Source of the DNA: Dirofilaria immitis
Lineage: Eukaryota > Nematoda > Chromadorea > Rhabditida > Onchocercidae
DNA length: 64,000 nucleotides
Direction of reading: 5' to 3'
Assembly (NCBI GenBank): GCA_024305405.1
Contig: JAKNDB010000068.1
Coordinates: 1,068,501 to 1,132,500 of the forward strand
A program made the position numbers and the translations under genes. Positions 29,401-41,181 of this stretch are shown here, in pieces. The notes under the pieces were generated by a model, which worked only from the letters and a program-made list of their open reading frames with translations, was not told the DNA's origin and did not search any database. How positions within the stretch are numbered: position 1 is the stretch's first letter; each line of letters starts with the position of its first letter.

Positions 29401-30326
29401 TGGATTGGCACTAAAATTAAATTCCACTCGTGTGTATGATGAATATTGCATTACAGCAATTTGTGTATTTTTGGACCAATTTCGATCATATTGACTATTC
29501 TGAAATATTTACATTATCTTGTCGTAAAAAAAAAAAAAAAAGAAACGAAATAAAATTTCGATGCTAAGATTAGATTAATTTTAATTTCAAAAAAAAAAAA
29601 AAAGAAGTTATTTTCTATAAATAATTTATGACGAAATATTATCGGAAGATAATATTTCGTTTTTTTTCCTGAAAATATTTGCATAATTTAAAAGATCATT
29701 AATTTCATATAACAAACTTATTAAGCATTGCCATTTGTGTTGCAAAGGTATTTCCACTAACACTACCAGAACCATCTAATATAAATAACAAATCTAATTG
29801 ACGATCCAGCGGTCGACATACTAAAATACAAAATATGAATAGGTTAGGAATTATCAGAGTAAATTGGTAAATATTGAATTACAGTATGAATAAGTTGTAG
29901 GAAAAAATAAGTTCTAAATTGATTGATTCCATAATTGATTTTCAAGATATCAATTACTGAATTAATGAGAATATAGTAGATATTACGATATGATGTAAAT
30001 AAATAATTTACTCAGTAATACTTATTACTTATTTGTAGCGGTTCTAAAATTATTTTAATGATTATTTTAGGCCCTATAAAATAAGTTTATCTGGTACATG
30101 TTATAATTAGGTTCTATGATATGATAACAATTCATAGAATGTTAAAGAATAATATGTATAATCTCGTATAATATTCTCGAATTTGTCATTTAGTTTTTTT
30201 TTTTTTTTTTTTTTTCATTGAAAGATTACCTTTAGCCAAATCATTTTCCTCGTATTTAATTGCCGTAATCAATGTTGCAATGATAAATGCTAGTGATATA
30301 ATCGTAGCATAAGTTGAAGCTAACAT
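21226..30326 (-). CDS. cut-6: Cuticlin with von Willebrand A and ZP domains (CUT-6-like), 18 exons
   Basis: Exons: 30326-30230, 29820-29718, 29499(or 29494)-29401, 28069-27923, 26849-26777, 26601-26429, 26205-26013, 25708-25545, 25374-25253, 24334-24241, 24129-23967, 23825-23745, 23608-23272, 23134-22951, 22796-22676, 22233-21955, 21679-21578, 21294-21226; about 866 codons. A signal peptide (first ~23 residues) precedes a vWA domain with intact MIDAS (DGSGS at 48-52, later TTRTGKAL and VVTDGHSHDD). A ZP domain follows (FGAEINCYSDS, ETIVVLKFHPLYNTKVDKVF, SMLVHSCV, CALDNSV), then a furin-type RRNRRA site. The tail is unusual: Asp-rich, a long Thr stretch, then basic and Glu-rich exons, with no obvious membrane helix. 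Two frame breaks: one A short in the run at 26464-26467 and one at 26015-26019; restoring them gives family-like sequence (EHCDFSRGPFG; CNIQKQ). C. elegans CUT-6 (vWA+ZP) acts in cuticle/alae and body shape. Confidence 0.88.
23290..23500. repeat. (GTT/AAC)n trinucleotide tract within cuticlin exon 13
   Basis: Imperfect GTT repeat on the plus strand, ACA/ACC/ACT on the coding strand, encoding a Thr-rich linker of roughly 70 residues after an Asp-rich stretch encoded by (GAT)n at about 23536-23575. Such linkers are mucin-like and probable O-glycosylation targets; length polymorphism is likely. Confidence 0.85.
26825..27438. repeat. 87-bp tandem repeat x 7 spanning the cuticlin exon 5 acceptor
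   Basis: Copies begin at 26825, 26912, 26999, 27086, 27173, 27261 and 27349 (spacing 87, 87, 87, 87, 88, 88). On the coding strand each unit contains the end of intron 4 (GATGTTTAAG acceptor) plus the first 26 nt of exon 5 (encoding VAIVVTDG and part of the next codon). Only the copy at 26825 continues into the rest of exon 5. The two outer copies share CATCAGGTAAG; the five inner ones have CATCAAGTAAG. Copy 5 has one further change (TTTCC). The near-identity implies recent amplification. Confidence 0.95.
27571..27764. repeat. 64-66-bp tandem repeat x 3 with an internal inverted repeat
   Basis: Copies start at 27571, 27635 and 27700 in cuticlin intron 4, directly beside the 87-bp array. Each holds TTAACAGT, a 9-10-nt spacer and ACTGTTAA, able to form an 8-bp stem, while the unit opening contributes a third CAACAGT. 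Copies differ mainly in the A/G-rich loop. Confidence 0.85.
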
Positions 30327-31282
30327 TTTCTTTTTTCTATCTTTCTTTTTTGAAAAATGATATTAAAAAAAATTTCAGGTCAATGTGTGTAGACGAAAAA
30401 CAGCGAAACTTATAAATTGAAAAGATTAATTACGAAAAATTGAATAAACTAAGGATAGAAAATGATGAATTGATAGAAATTGAAATGATAAAATTATGAC
30501 AAAACAATTCTAGTGATAATCGTGATAATCGTAGCTATAATTTATAATAGGAAGTTATGAGTAGCGATGATAACAATCACAAGCCCGATAAGTTAAATAT
30601 TTGACGATAAACTTTTATTACACTTTTTTCTGAAACAAAAAGAAAAATGTTATTAATTGTATCAATTATCAATGAAAAATAAGAATGAAAGCAATAAATG
30701 AATGAAACGTCGAGAGTTAAAAAAAAACGGAACAACAATGAAAAAAAAACTTGTTATCAGGCGGAGAAAAGGTGAAAGGACAGGTTAAGTGCATATACAT
30801 CAATGTCTAATTTTTCTCTCATATCGTAAACTTATCGCCTAATTAACAATTGCGGATAATAATTTGTAAATTTATTTCGCTTCCTATATTTTTTTAACAT
30901 TTTCATTAAATATGCCGAAAGATTTTTCAACATTATAGGAAATTTAATTTTACGAATTAATTAATTTTTATGCTATTAAAATGAGAAATATTTTAATATA
31001 GTATTATTTTAATATATTTTGTTTTATGGATGAAATTTCATTTAATATTTGTAATTCTATTTTTAGATAAAAAAAAAATTACTATAATTTCAGTGATTAG
31101 ATCGTGAAGGAAGTATATTATAGTATTATAAATTTAGGGCCATAATTTTGCGAATTTCACATTAGCTAACATATATATGTTAAAAATTTGAAACGAAAAA
31201 TTATATGAAATGATGAAAAATTGAAAGTTTTCAAATGGAAAATTTATATTTATTAAAATTAAAAATCGACAACTATAGTACT

Positions 31283-31285
31283 AAC

Positions 31286-31330
<45 letters not shown>

Positions 31331-31369
31331 TATAATTATAATTATAATTATAATAATAATAATAATAAT

Positions 31370-31406
<37 letters not shown>

Positions 31407-31438
31407 GTAATAATAATATAAATAATAATAATAATAAT

Positions 31439-31534
<96 letters not shown>

Positions 31535-31636
31535 GGTAATAATAATAATATTAATAATAATAATAATAATATTAATAATAATAATAATATAATAATAGTA
31601 ATAATAATATTAATAATAATAATAATAATAATAAAA
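31283..31636. repeat. (AAT)n microsatellite, about 350 bp
   Basis: Near-continuous TAA/AAT triplets with scattered TTA, GGT and ATA interruptions. It opens one long frame that would encode poly-Asn, but there is no coding context, start signal or splice site around it, so I treat it as a microsatellite. Confidence 0.95.
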
Positions 31637-32565
31637 GGAATTATGTAATTTTGTTTTTTCCAAATAGCTTATTCTTCGACTTATAAAAGTTTCTCGTTTT
31701 TAAAGAAAATAATTAATTAAAATTAATATCGCTACAAAAAATTTAATGAAAAATGAAATATCGAAAAAAAAAAAAGAAAAGAAAAAGAAAAAATTGAAAG
31801 ATATTTCTAAAATGTTAAAAGAATTTTAATTTTTACAGAGAAAACTGAAAAAAAAATAATCTTTAAAAATACTATATTCACATTTGAATTTTCACAAAAT
31901 AATCATCAATGTAATAAATTTAGGAAATAGTTTTACAAAATCAGCTTTATAATATTTAAAGTTTCATTTGAACAAATAAAAAAAAAAAAGAGTATGTTAA
32001 AAATCATTTTGATAATTTAATGTTGATAATTCGAATATCAATTTTAACAATTTTCGCATATTATTGTTAATAATTGTTTAGATTGAAAATTTCCAGTTTA
32101 TCTGAAAAATTCAAATTTAGGAATAAAATAGGAATAAAAAGTTGAAACGATTAATTAATATCAATAGATATTGGAATAGGATATGTATATCGCATGATAT
32201 ACAAAAAAAAAAAAAAAAGGATATACAATGGAAACGATAAGCAGATAAACGAAGAATATTTGAATAGAATGAGGAATAAAAAGTAGTAAGAAGGGAGGAG
32301 ATAATATCAGCAGAAAATTTGCGGTAATTTTGTAAAATGAATGAAAATTCCTTTACGACCCATTTATTGGCATCGCAAAATGGAAAATTGTTCGGAAAGA
32401 ATTGCCTATCATTTCATCTCGGAATTTCTCGGATAACACGATAAGGTAGGTATCTTTAATGATCTTTCTTGTTTGTTTGATTTCATTCAATTTAATTGGA
32501 TTGTTTGTTATTGGCGATAATTTGTTGTTAATTACAACAACAATAATTATAACCTATGTGGTAGT

Positions 32566-32573
32566 GATGATGC

Positions 32574-32611
<38 letters not shown>

Positions 32612-32798
32612 TTGATGATAATGATGATCATTATAATATGGCAGTAATAAAAAGTAACAGAATAAAAGATCATATAATTTTGATTATCAGACCGATAAAA
32701 TTCGTAACAAATTTAATCTTTGTCCTATTTTTCGTATAAATCACTAATTTTATTTCAGAATTTCAAAAATGTTATTGAAATATTTTCATTCGTTCTTT

Positions 32799-32839
<41 letters not shown>
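32566..32839. repeat. (GAT)n and (CT)n microsatellites
   Basis: A GAT trinucleotide run at about 32566-32625 and a CT dinucleotide run at about 32806-32839, separated by unique AT-rich sequence. No gene attached to either. Confidence 0.85.
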
Positions 32840-32843
<4 letters not shown>

Positions 32844-33072
32844 TTCTTTCCGTATTCATCTATGTGTTTATATCTTTACTTAAATTCCGTAAAATAAAAT
32901 CTGATAAATGATGATAAAATTACTTGTTTCTTTTGAGAATAATGAAATTTCTTGTGTCCCAGAATTTATCTATTTTAAATTTTGTTGATAATTTCAAGAT
33001 TGGAATACGATAATTTATTGATTTTTTTTTTTGTAATTTTATTCAAATTAAGAAATGTCACAAAAATCAAAA

Positions 33073-36000
33073 TCATTTAACTTTTTTCTTTGAATAGACC
33101 AATGATCGAGCTAAAGATATGAAATCAAATCTTCCGCATTCTTCAAATTTTTCAAAAGCTTCTTGATCTCTTTTAACTTTTATTTGTTCTAGTTGAAAAA
33201 TGAGATGTTGAAATTTTTATTTTAAATAATTATATAAAGTCTAAATTTTTATATTGATAACATCAGAGCATGAAATATTCTTTGCAGATAACAATTTGAA
33301 GAAATTGCTCTTTTTTTTTTCAAAAATTTATCATTCAAAATAGTACTTAATAAAAAAACTAATCAATAAAACACTTCAAAAAAAAAAAAAAAAAAAAGGA
33401 AAGAAAGCACTTAATCTAAAAAATTGAACTTTTTCTGTCGTTTTCTTCTAAAATTTTTATCCATGAAAATTAAGCTTTCATGAATAAAATATCAATGAAA
33501 GAATTAAAAAAAAAAAAAAATATGTAAAATACAATCCATACGGATCGATACATATTAATTACCTATTTTATAAATTAAATTTCAAGTCCGACAAAAAAAA
33601 AAAAAAGAAAAAAATTCTTCAGACGATTAAAAAACAAAATGATCAAGTGTTGAATGAAAATGCTTTTAGAGAAAATAAAAAATAAATTAATCTTGAATTG
33701 CTAATTAATAGTCTTGATCTTGAATTCTTTAATTGACAGGTACCACATATGTTATAATAGTAATGGAACTGTTTTGAATATCATTACTACATTATAGCTA
33801 TATTTTATCATTTGTATAACAGATAGCACTAATTATATCGTATTAATTATGAATCTACTGTTGGTCTTATCGAGAATTTACAAATGAATTATAATTTTAA
33901 TCGAAGTAAAAGATCATTTTCTTGTAATATAAATAATTAATGAAATATCAATTACAAATATTTCAAAGGCATATTTGATACACTTTATTGGTTTTATAAT
34001 TTTGAAAAATTAATTAAATATTTTTGTCATATTTATTCTCGAATGCAATCAGAAATTTTACTCAAATAAGATGAAATAAATAGATAGGAAAATTATAATT
34101 AATGGCCAAGTTATTCGTTGTATCGTTTTGCTACCATTGCATAGAGCCAAATCTGAAAATAAACATTGTGAAAAGTTTTTGTCCGTAACTTGGATAAAAT
34201 TTCACTAAATTGAAAATTAAAGATTGGGCTACAAATGATGTTCAGGTTCTTTTTCCATTTATTTAAATTTATCTTTGAAATTCTAAAAATTCATCTCATT
34301 AATTTATTTACTTTCTTTCATGAAATGCCTTATTACTTCTTATAAGTATAAAAATCAAACTTTCTAACGATGCATTGTAAAGCATAATTAAGTGCTACAA
34401 ATTATATCACTCGTTAATAAGTAAAAATTATTGATGATAAGAAATTTTTGATCACAGATTAGTAAATTCACAATATTCACTAAAAAAATTATAAGCACAT
34501 TAATATTTAAGCAATATACAAAATTTGTTTCTCATCAAAATTAACTGTTTTTTTTTTTCAAACGATGAACAATATTTTAAAATAATAATCCCAACGAGTG
34601 ATTTAACGAATGAATGAAATCTGATTACAAATTTAGGTTAACTGCAAATTATATTAGGATATAAATTTATTCGTTGAGTTTTGCAAATTAGTTTTCGCCA
34701 AAATGGCAAAGAAAAAAAAAAGTATGTTAAAACAGAAGTTATGGTAAATAAAAGAATAATTGCAATAATATATTTGTTAAAATAAAAACAATCACTTTAG
34801 GGATATGAATAAAATAAAAATTTTCGGATAATAAGCAAAAAAATGGAGGAATCTTATTACTTAGTATATGATATATTTCAAATAAAACAATTATTTGCAT
34901 AGAATATTGTCATTTTTTTGTTTTTGTTTTGTTTTTTTTAAATTCGTATTGTTGTTAGTTTTGATATGAATTATATCACTTTGACAGTTAAATGAAAACA
35001 CAATAAATCTTCTAAATCACTTTGCTTTGCAATTACTAAATAAGCCGAAAATTTTCGGTAATTTTCAAAAAGTCAACGAATTGTTTAGTTGTTCGGCTTT
35101 AGCTATTCTCTAAAAATGCAAAAAGATATCACCGTTTCATTACAAATGTTATGTATTTAATCGCTTAAAAGTTTGCTAAGGTATTGATAGAATTAGTTGC
35201 CATATTTAGTTTTTCCGGTAATTTTGAGAAATTTGCTTGATATTATTGGATTTTTGGCATAATTTTTAATATGTATGATTACAAATTGCCTGATAGTTAA
35301 TTTTAAAAATTGAAAAACTTTTTTCGATTGTTTTTTACTTTTAACTTTGATAGAAATAATTTATAAATTATTTCTTTAAATTAGTTGTCTTCAAATATTT
35401 GATTTATTTACAGTTTTTTTTGTTTTTTGCTAAAAATTTAGCATATTTTTGAAAACATCTGGGCAAAATAATTAGAAAATATAAGTTGAGCGATGAAATA
35501 AATTAATTTAAATTTTATCTTAGCTAAATAAAAATTTCATAATTTAACTGCGAAGTAAGGATAGATGAAAATAAATGATAATTTTTGACATCAGATGAAT
35601 AAATCCAATTCTCGATATATTTGCAATATTTGGCATACTTCTATTAACGTGTAACATATGCGTTGATTCCGATGAATCGACTATTTTGCATGGATAACTT
35701 CCCTTCCATCATCTTCACTTGATGCACCAAGAATTCGTAACGTATGAATGATCGTTCTACTGTTACGTTTTACTTTTGATATATATTCTAAAAGTATTCA
35801 TTTTTGATTCTATCGTAATATGATAACAAAGAAATGTCAAAAAAAAAAACATCATATCTGTTTGATCCATATGATTTCATATTTTTGTCATTGCGGAAAT
35901 TTTTTAATGTTATTCTAAGTGATTAGATAAGTGATTAGATATACAGCATGTATATGAAGTTGTTTAGTTATGACGTAATAGTTTACGTAAAGATTATAAT

Positions 36001-37052
36001 GTATCTGAACAATAGATATACAGCATGTATACGAAGTTGTTTAGTTATGACGTAATAGTTTACGTAAAGATTATAATGTATCTGAACAATAGATATACAG
36101 CATGTATATGAAGTTGTTTAGTTATGACGTAATAGTTTACGTAAAGATTATAATGTATCTGAACAATAGATATACAGCATGTATACGAAGTTGTTTAGTT
36201 ATGACGTAATAGTTTACGTAAAGATTATAATGTATCTGAACAATAGATATACAGCATGTATATGAAGTTGTTTAGTTATGACGTAATAGTTTACGTAAAG
36301 ATTATAATATATCTGAATGATATATTAGTTTTAGTAAAATTTGAATAGCTTAATTTTATTGAATTTCTACTTATTAAAAAAGTTCCAAATTTTTTTCCAA
36401 TTTTTAGTATTTTTAAAATCAATTCGTTGTCCATCTCGCCATCATTCTACTTCATCATTTTGTAGCATTTGTTTCAGCACTGATCGTTATCGTACAATTC
36501 AGGAAGCACTTCATCACCAATCATATTAGCCATTAAATTTGTCTAATGCTCTAAAAATACGAAAAATAAGATTGAAAAATAAAAAATATTTAATAAAAAT
36601 TAAGTAAAATATTTGCTTAGATATTTTGTAATTAAATGGAATATTTCGTTTTTCTTTCATTTTTATTTTTTTTTTTTTTGAAATTACAAAAACATTTAAT
36701 TTTGAAAAATCGAAGATTATAATAATTTTAAAAATTATGCTTTACATATGATTAAATTTTTACTAATTCCATCTTTAATTTTAAAATAAATAGTAAGCGT
36801 TTTAGTTTTGAAATTAATTATAATTAAATAATTATTAAATTACTAAGATTTAATTGGCCGTTAATTAAAATTAAAATTCTTTACATTTAAATAATACCGT
36901 TTTTGGTATAATAATTCATTTATTGCTCCCATTACTGATTCAAACAATATGATAATTAATAGTTGTTTAAATATATAGAATTTTAAAATTTGAAAATTTA
37001 TCAAAAAATTTTTACTTCTTTTTCGATATCGCAGACGAAGTAATTGATTCAT
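33073..37052 (-). CDS. Unrecognised small gene, five exons, with frame breaks in exon 3
   Basis: Exons: 37052-37016 (ATG 1 nt after a TTTTTTAG spliced-leader-type acceptor; MNQLLRLRYRKR), 36934-36898 (MGAINELLYQKR), 36550-36451 (ALDKFNG, then NMIGDEVLPELYDND, then VLKQMLQNDE), 35787-35719 (YISKVKRN, RTIIHTLRILGAS), 33188-33073 (QIKVKRDQEAFEKFEECG, RFDFISLARSLVYS, KKKVK, stop). Phases join exons 1-2-3 and 4-5. Exon 3 needs a shift after FNG and another after YDND, and its junction to exon 4 is not in phase as drawn, so an exon may be missing or the sequence has small indels. The product is short, basic, probably cytosolic; no domain recognised. Intron 3 holds a 77-bp tandem repeat and intron 4 is over 2.5 kb. 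A decaying pseudogene is the alternative. Confidence 0.45.
35941..36325. repeat. 77-bp tandem repeat x 5, dimeric pattern
   Basis: Copies start at 35941, 36018, 36095, 36172 and 36249. Copies 1, 3 and 5 read CATGTATATGAAG, copies 2 and 4 CATGTATACGAAG, so the array looks built from a 154-bp dimer. Each unit holds GTAATAGTTTACGTAAAG with a TTTACGTAAA palindrome. Lies in intron 3 of the unrecognised minus-strand gene. Confidence 0.93.
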
Positions 37053-37464
37053 ACTAAAAAATTAGATTAAGAAATATTTATTTGCAATAACACTTAAAGA
37101 TATGTTTATGATGGAAATATTTTTGCAATTGAATAATAAAGATTAAATTTATGTCATGCATTTAGTATAAAATTACATTTTGTAAACAAATTAATTCTAT
37201 CTCTTTTTCATCGAATAGAGAGATAATAATTTGATATCTAAGGGGATGAAAATTAATTCGAAAATTAACAGAAGCTAATTGGAAATTAAAATTAATTAAT
37301 ATCTAAAGAATACATCAAATTGTTAACAATCATACTCCGATCCGAAAATATTAGCTCAAGTAATGAAAAAAAAAAAAAAAAAACGACATACTACAAACTT
37401 TCTATGTCAAAGACTATTCGGATGAGGTCATATACAGCAGCATAAGTATGAAAGAACGAATGCA

Positions 37465-37602
37465 TTCATTAAAATATGATTCAGAATGTTGATCATCATG
37501 TTGGTTAATAAATCGTTCAATTTTGAACAATTTGATTTATTACAATAAATTTGATAATCCTTCATTAAAATAAGATTCAGAATGTTGATCATCATGTTGG
37601 TT
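37465..37602. repeat. 42-bp direct repeat ahead of the orphan exon
   Basis: Nearly identical 42-mers at 37465-37506 and 37561-37602 (TTCATTAAAATAWGATTCAG then AATGTTGATCATCATGTTGG, TT), with a 54-bp spacer. The second copy ends 12 nt before the splice acceptor of the orphan exon. Confidence 0.85.
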
Positions 37603-37614
37603 TGGATTAACCAG

Positions 37615-37731
37615 CAGCAGCGCTACAAATGATCACTAACTTTCTGAACGATAAGCCGTATAATGAAACACGAAAAACTTCGCAACTACGTCAAATACTT
37701 TCACAGTATCAGCCAGAAAAATCACAACAAG
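37615..37731 (+). CDS. Orphan coding exon of unknown gene
   Basis: Bounded by TTAACCAG acceptor and G/GTAAAT donor, open in one frame: ALQMITNFLNDKP, YNETRKTSQLRQIL, SQYQPEKSQQ. Residue composition and codon use look coding, unlike its surroundings. Upstream at about 37397-37440 a segment encoding FYVKDYSDEVIYSSI ending at A/GTATGA would join it in phase, but I see no acceptor before that segment. No domain recognised and no continuation found before the inverted-repeat block at 38.3 kb. Could be a relict of a disrupted gene. Confidence 0.35.
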
Positions 37732-38277
37732 GTAAATCGGAAGCAAACTTTATGATTAGAATTTTGACATGATTGGAAAAAAATGCAAGATACTTGAAAA
37801 ATTAACTTCTTGCACTTGGAAAACTTCTGGAATATTTATAAAGAACTGAATTGATTACCAGTCTGAATTGGCAAAAATGGATTTTATAAATTAATTTCTC
37901 GAGTAAGAGAAACATTAAAATGGCCATTACGAATCATTTTTATTTTTCCTATCATTATTTTCTTTTTATTTTTTTGTCATAGTTTATTCTTATTGGCAGT
38001 TACTTAATGTTAGCATCTAATTCTTGAAACAATGTTTCAGAAATATTTTATTTCTGATTGGCTTTTTAAGGCTCATTATCGAGAATTTACACAAATACAA
38101 CTTTTAATCCATAATATTGATTATTCGCAGAAATTGGATATTTTTAAGCTTTTCATACAATTTCAGTATCGCGACAATTGGCTGATCAGATATTATTCGA
38201 CTTGCCTGATCTGATATATGCTATCAATTTCAATCAGTATTCAGGATATCTGAAAACAATAGTAATATTCTATTATT

Positions 38278-39922
38278 AGTAATATTCTATCATATTTGAC
38301 ATATCAATGCTCGGAATTGAAGAATCATTTCAATCATCGAATTCAGAATCAGAAAATTTCGATTACATATAAGTAATGTTTGTCGCTGCTACCCTCAGAT
38401 TGTATGTTAAATTCAGATTATTTTTTATTAAAATAAATATTAAGCTTCTGAAGATGTTTTTAAAGATCAGAATCAACAACCAGTCAATTAATAAAATTTT
38501 GAAAGTCATTTTTCCGGGAAAGAATAAAATAACAGATATTTTTAATGAGATTTGAAAAACCAAAAGTTAATAAAATAATGATGATGCTAATGAAAATAAA
38601 CCAGTGATTCCTGGATTATATTTCAATTTTACAATCAGCCCCGGAATCTGTATTCTTCGTGAATAATCCTATAACGGTCTTGATTATTGACAAGAAAGGT
38701 TTCAAGTAATATAAGACAAAAAGTTTTATTTTTGCTAATATTATCATAAGAATTGGCTTCCTTCATTCAATTTATCATTATTTAAGGAATTTCGATATGG
38801 TAACGGAAAAGTACCTATGATTCAATTTGATAAAAACAAAATTCAACAAAATATTTAGGAATATTTGAAAAATGGTGAAAAGCGAATTAAACTGATACAC
38901 GTAATCATTTGGTTTATTTATTGGCTCTGGCGAAACTATGTATTGAGCAAACGGCCCAAATTAACTATCAAAAAATTGTCATACAGTATAGAAGATTTGC
39001 ATACTAATTTCTTTTGACTGATTTAAAAAAAGAGACGAAATTGACTAAAACACATTGTACGTTAATTTTACACTTACTCTACAAATTCGCTTGATTCTAA
39101 TTTCCTTTTTTGTTTATCTGAAATTTTCGAAATTCATTGAACTTTAATTCTGCTCATTTAAATATATATTTGCAATTCATTCGAGACCTTTTTCTTCATT
39201 AAGATCTTATCATGTCTCATCCAGTGTGTTTCCAAAGACTATCCGGTGCATATCCAAAAACATTCTTACCATGTTTTATCCTCGGCATGCTAATATTGGT
39301 AGTAACATCACGGATAATTCCTGATCAAAATTTATCATCTTTGCAAGTAATTCTTACCAATTTAACTTCAAAAATATAAATTCGAAATAAATTTTCTACA
39401 ATCATCTTCACTCAAAATGTAATGTTATAGCAAATTCACATAATGTCTCATTTCGTTTTTTAAAGGGACTTGAAACGCAAGGCCATATGCCATTCCATGA
39501 TAGGTGGCAAATAATTGCAAATGCAATAAACCACAGAAATAGATCTCGGCCTGATTTACCCTATCGGGTTGATGCATATCGCATGAGAAGTAAGTTTTCC
39601 TTCGATTACGATATTTGCAGCTTTACTTTATTTCAATCTTGCATCCAAAAATTTGATAAAAGTAAAAATTTGGGGAAAAAAGCAATCGGTAATCAGAGAT
39701 GATCGATACACTCTTGTCTCTAAGTCACTCTTTATTTCAGGATTGCTCAGGAATACTAGTCGTGAAGGCACTATGTGATGATATGATCGATCATTAACTA
39801 TTTTATACGTTGTTTTGAGAATTATGGTTTCCGTAAAATGTTGAATAAAAATAAAATTCATTTCTGTTAGTGGTTTCAATATTGATTCATTTTATTTAAC
39901 TTCAAAAATTATCATTTTATAG
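38278..39922. repeat. Inverted duplication block A (left copy)
   Basis: Reverse-complement match of about 1.65 kb to 59418-61089, running from AGTAATATTCTATCATATTT on the left to TCATTTTATA on the right. Differences are scattered substitutions and small indels, including about 25 extra bases in the right copy near 60630. Each copy carries one intact three-exon peptide gene. Confidence 0.92.
39212..39778 (+). CDS. Small secreted/membrane-anchored peptide gene, left copy
   Basis: Three exons, 39212-39346, 39466-39589, 39741-39778, phase-consistent, 98 aa. The N-terminus MSHPVCFQRLSGAYPKT is followed by a hydrophobic stretch (FLPCFILGMLILVVTS, about residues 18-33), which could be a signal sequence or a type II anchor. 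Exon 2 encodes GLETQGHMPFHDRWQ, IIANAINHRNRSRPD, LPYRVDAYRMR; exon 3 ends RLLRNTSREGTM. After the hydrophobic segment the chain is basic with several Arg/dibasic positions and no Cys, resembling a neuropeptide or small secreted precursor, though I recognise no known peptide. The copy at 59562-60130 keeps all splice sites and frame with only a few replacements, arguing that both are functional. Confidence 0.6.
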
Positions 39923-40666
39923 TTTTGAATCAAAATCAAGTCGAGTTGCTAATAATTCCAATAACATAGAACAAGCACAAAGGAAGGATAAAATTCATAC
40001 TGCTTATTATTGGAGCAACATTGAAATTAGTCATTATATACAACGTTAGAAAGACTAGCACTTGAGTAATATAAGCAGCCATTGACTGAGTTATTAGATG
40101 ATCGATGATGGCAATAATAAAATTCATTAAATATTATTAACAAAGTGAAGGAAATGCACCCAATTTCTTTTTTGTTGTCGAAAAATTATAGATAGAATAT
40201 TTTGCTAGCGTAACGAAGTGCTAAGAACATTTCGATAACTTTACGAAATGCGTTACGATTATTGCCATATCGTACTATGCGATATAATTAAAATACATCG
40301 TTCGTACAATTGAAATAAATACAATAAAAAAAAAAACATTATTCAGAAGAAACATTCATGAAGTTAAGAATGGTAGCATAGAATGAAGTTAAAGGAATGA
40401 TATAAGGAACGGTAATGGGTTTTATAGTCAAATTGTTTGCAATCTTTCAGTATGAACAAAAATGGTTTTGTATTCTAACATTTTCCATTCCTTGATTTTT
40501 TACTTCTATAATCATTGCATTGTATAAAACTCATATGTGTTAATATGATTGCAAATTCAGTGATCAAATTCACTGATCAAAACAGAATATTGTTCTGATA
40601 AAATTCTCTCCACATTTCAATAAATATTGATATTGTATTGCATATTTAAAAAAGAGTTTGCTTACT
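39923..40666. other. Unique spacer between duplicated blocks A and B
   Basis: About 740 bp of AT-rich sequence with no counterpart at the right-hand locus, where only about 150 bp separates A' and B'. No supported gene. Confidence 0.6.
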
Positions 40667-41181
40667 TCAATTCAACTTACTCGATGTTAACTTCTTTTCG
40701 GTCATCAAAAATTATGAGCAAAAGATTTGTGCAATTTATCAAAATAAAATAAAATATTAATTTCAAATTAAATTTTTTGAATATTTCATTTTTTTTTTGC
40801 ATATCCAAAATTGCAACATTCGTTGTAATAGTGACAAATAAAATACCGAATGAATGTACTCTTCAGGTAAACTGAAATGTTTCCAGCTTCATTATATTTA
40901 TCCCATGCTCGAGAAAAACGTCATCAATTTAATTCCTTTAAAAAAATCGCTATCCATCTGAAACAACTTATCTGCGGAAGTTAGGTGATCAAAATCTCAT
41001 TTCAACTACTGAAAAACTGAATTCGAAGTTTTTGATTTTGTAATTTATTTTATGAATGTTAAAACTTTCGTAGTCAATTTAAAGTTATGTTATGAGATTT
41101 GGTATAATATTTTTATGGTATGTTTCTTGAAAGATAGAATAAAATGCTATATTCTCATTACATTTAGCTATCGTTTTTAAC
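40667..41181. repeat. Inverted duplication block B (left copy)
   Basis: About 515 bp matching the reverse complement of 61243-61757, with shared features such as TCGAGAAAAACGTCATCAAT and TTAGGTGATCAAAATCTCAT. Contains no clear gene. On both sides it lies to the right of block A although each block is individually inverted. Confidence 0.9.

Larger units (their letters stand above)
30327..33072. other. Repeat-rich intergenic region upstream of the cuticlin gene
   Basis: No supported exon. Contains the cuticlin promoter region, a long (AAT)n tract, a (GAT)n tract at about 32566-32625, a (CT)n run at about 32806-32839 and several A/T homopolymers longer than 12. Confidence 0.6.

Noticed and set aside
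31235..31648. Poly-Asn ORF
   Set aside because: AAT microsatellite with no start context, splice sites or flanking coding sequence.
36341..36529. Plus-strand ORF with CPSRHHSTSSFCSICF, resembling a zinc-binding pattern
   Set aside because: Antisense to exon 3 of the minus-strand gene, which has splice sites and phase continuity with its neighbours.
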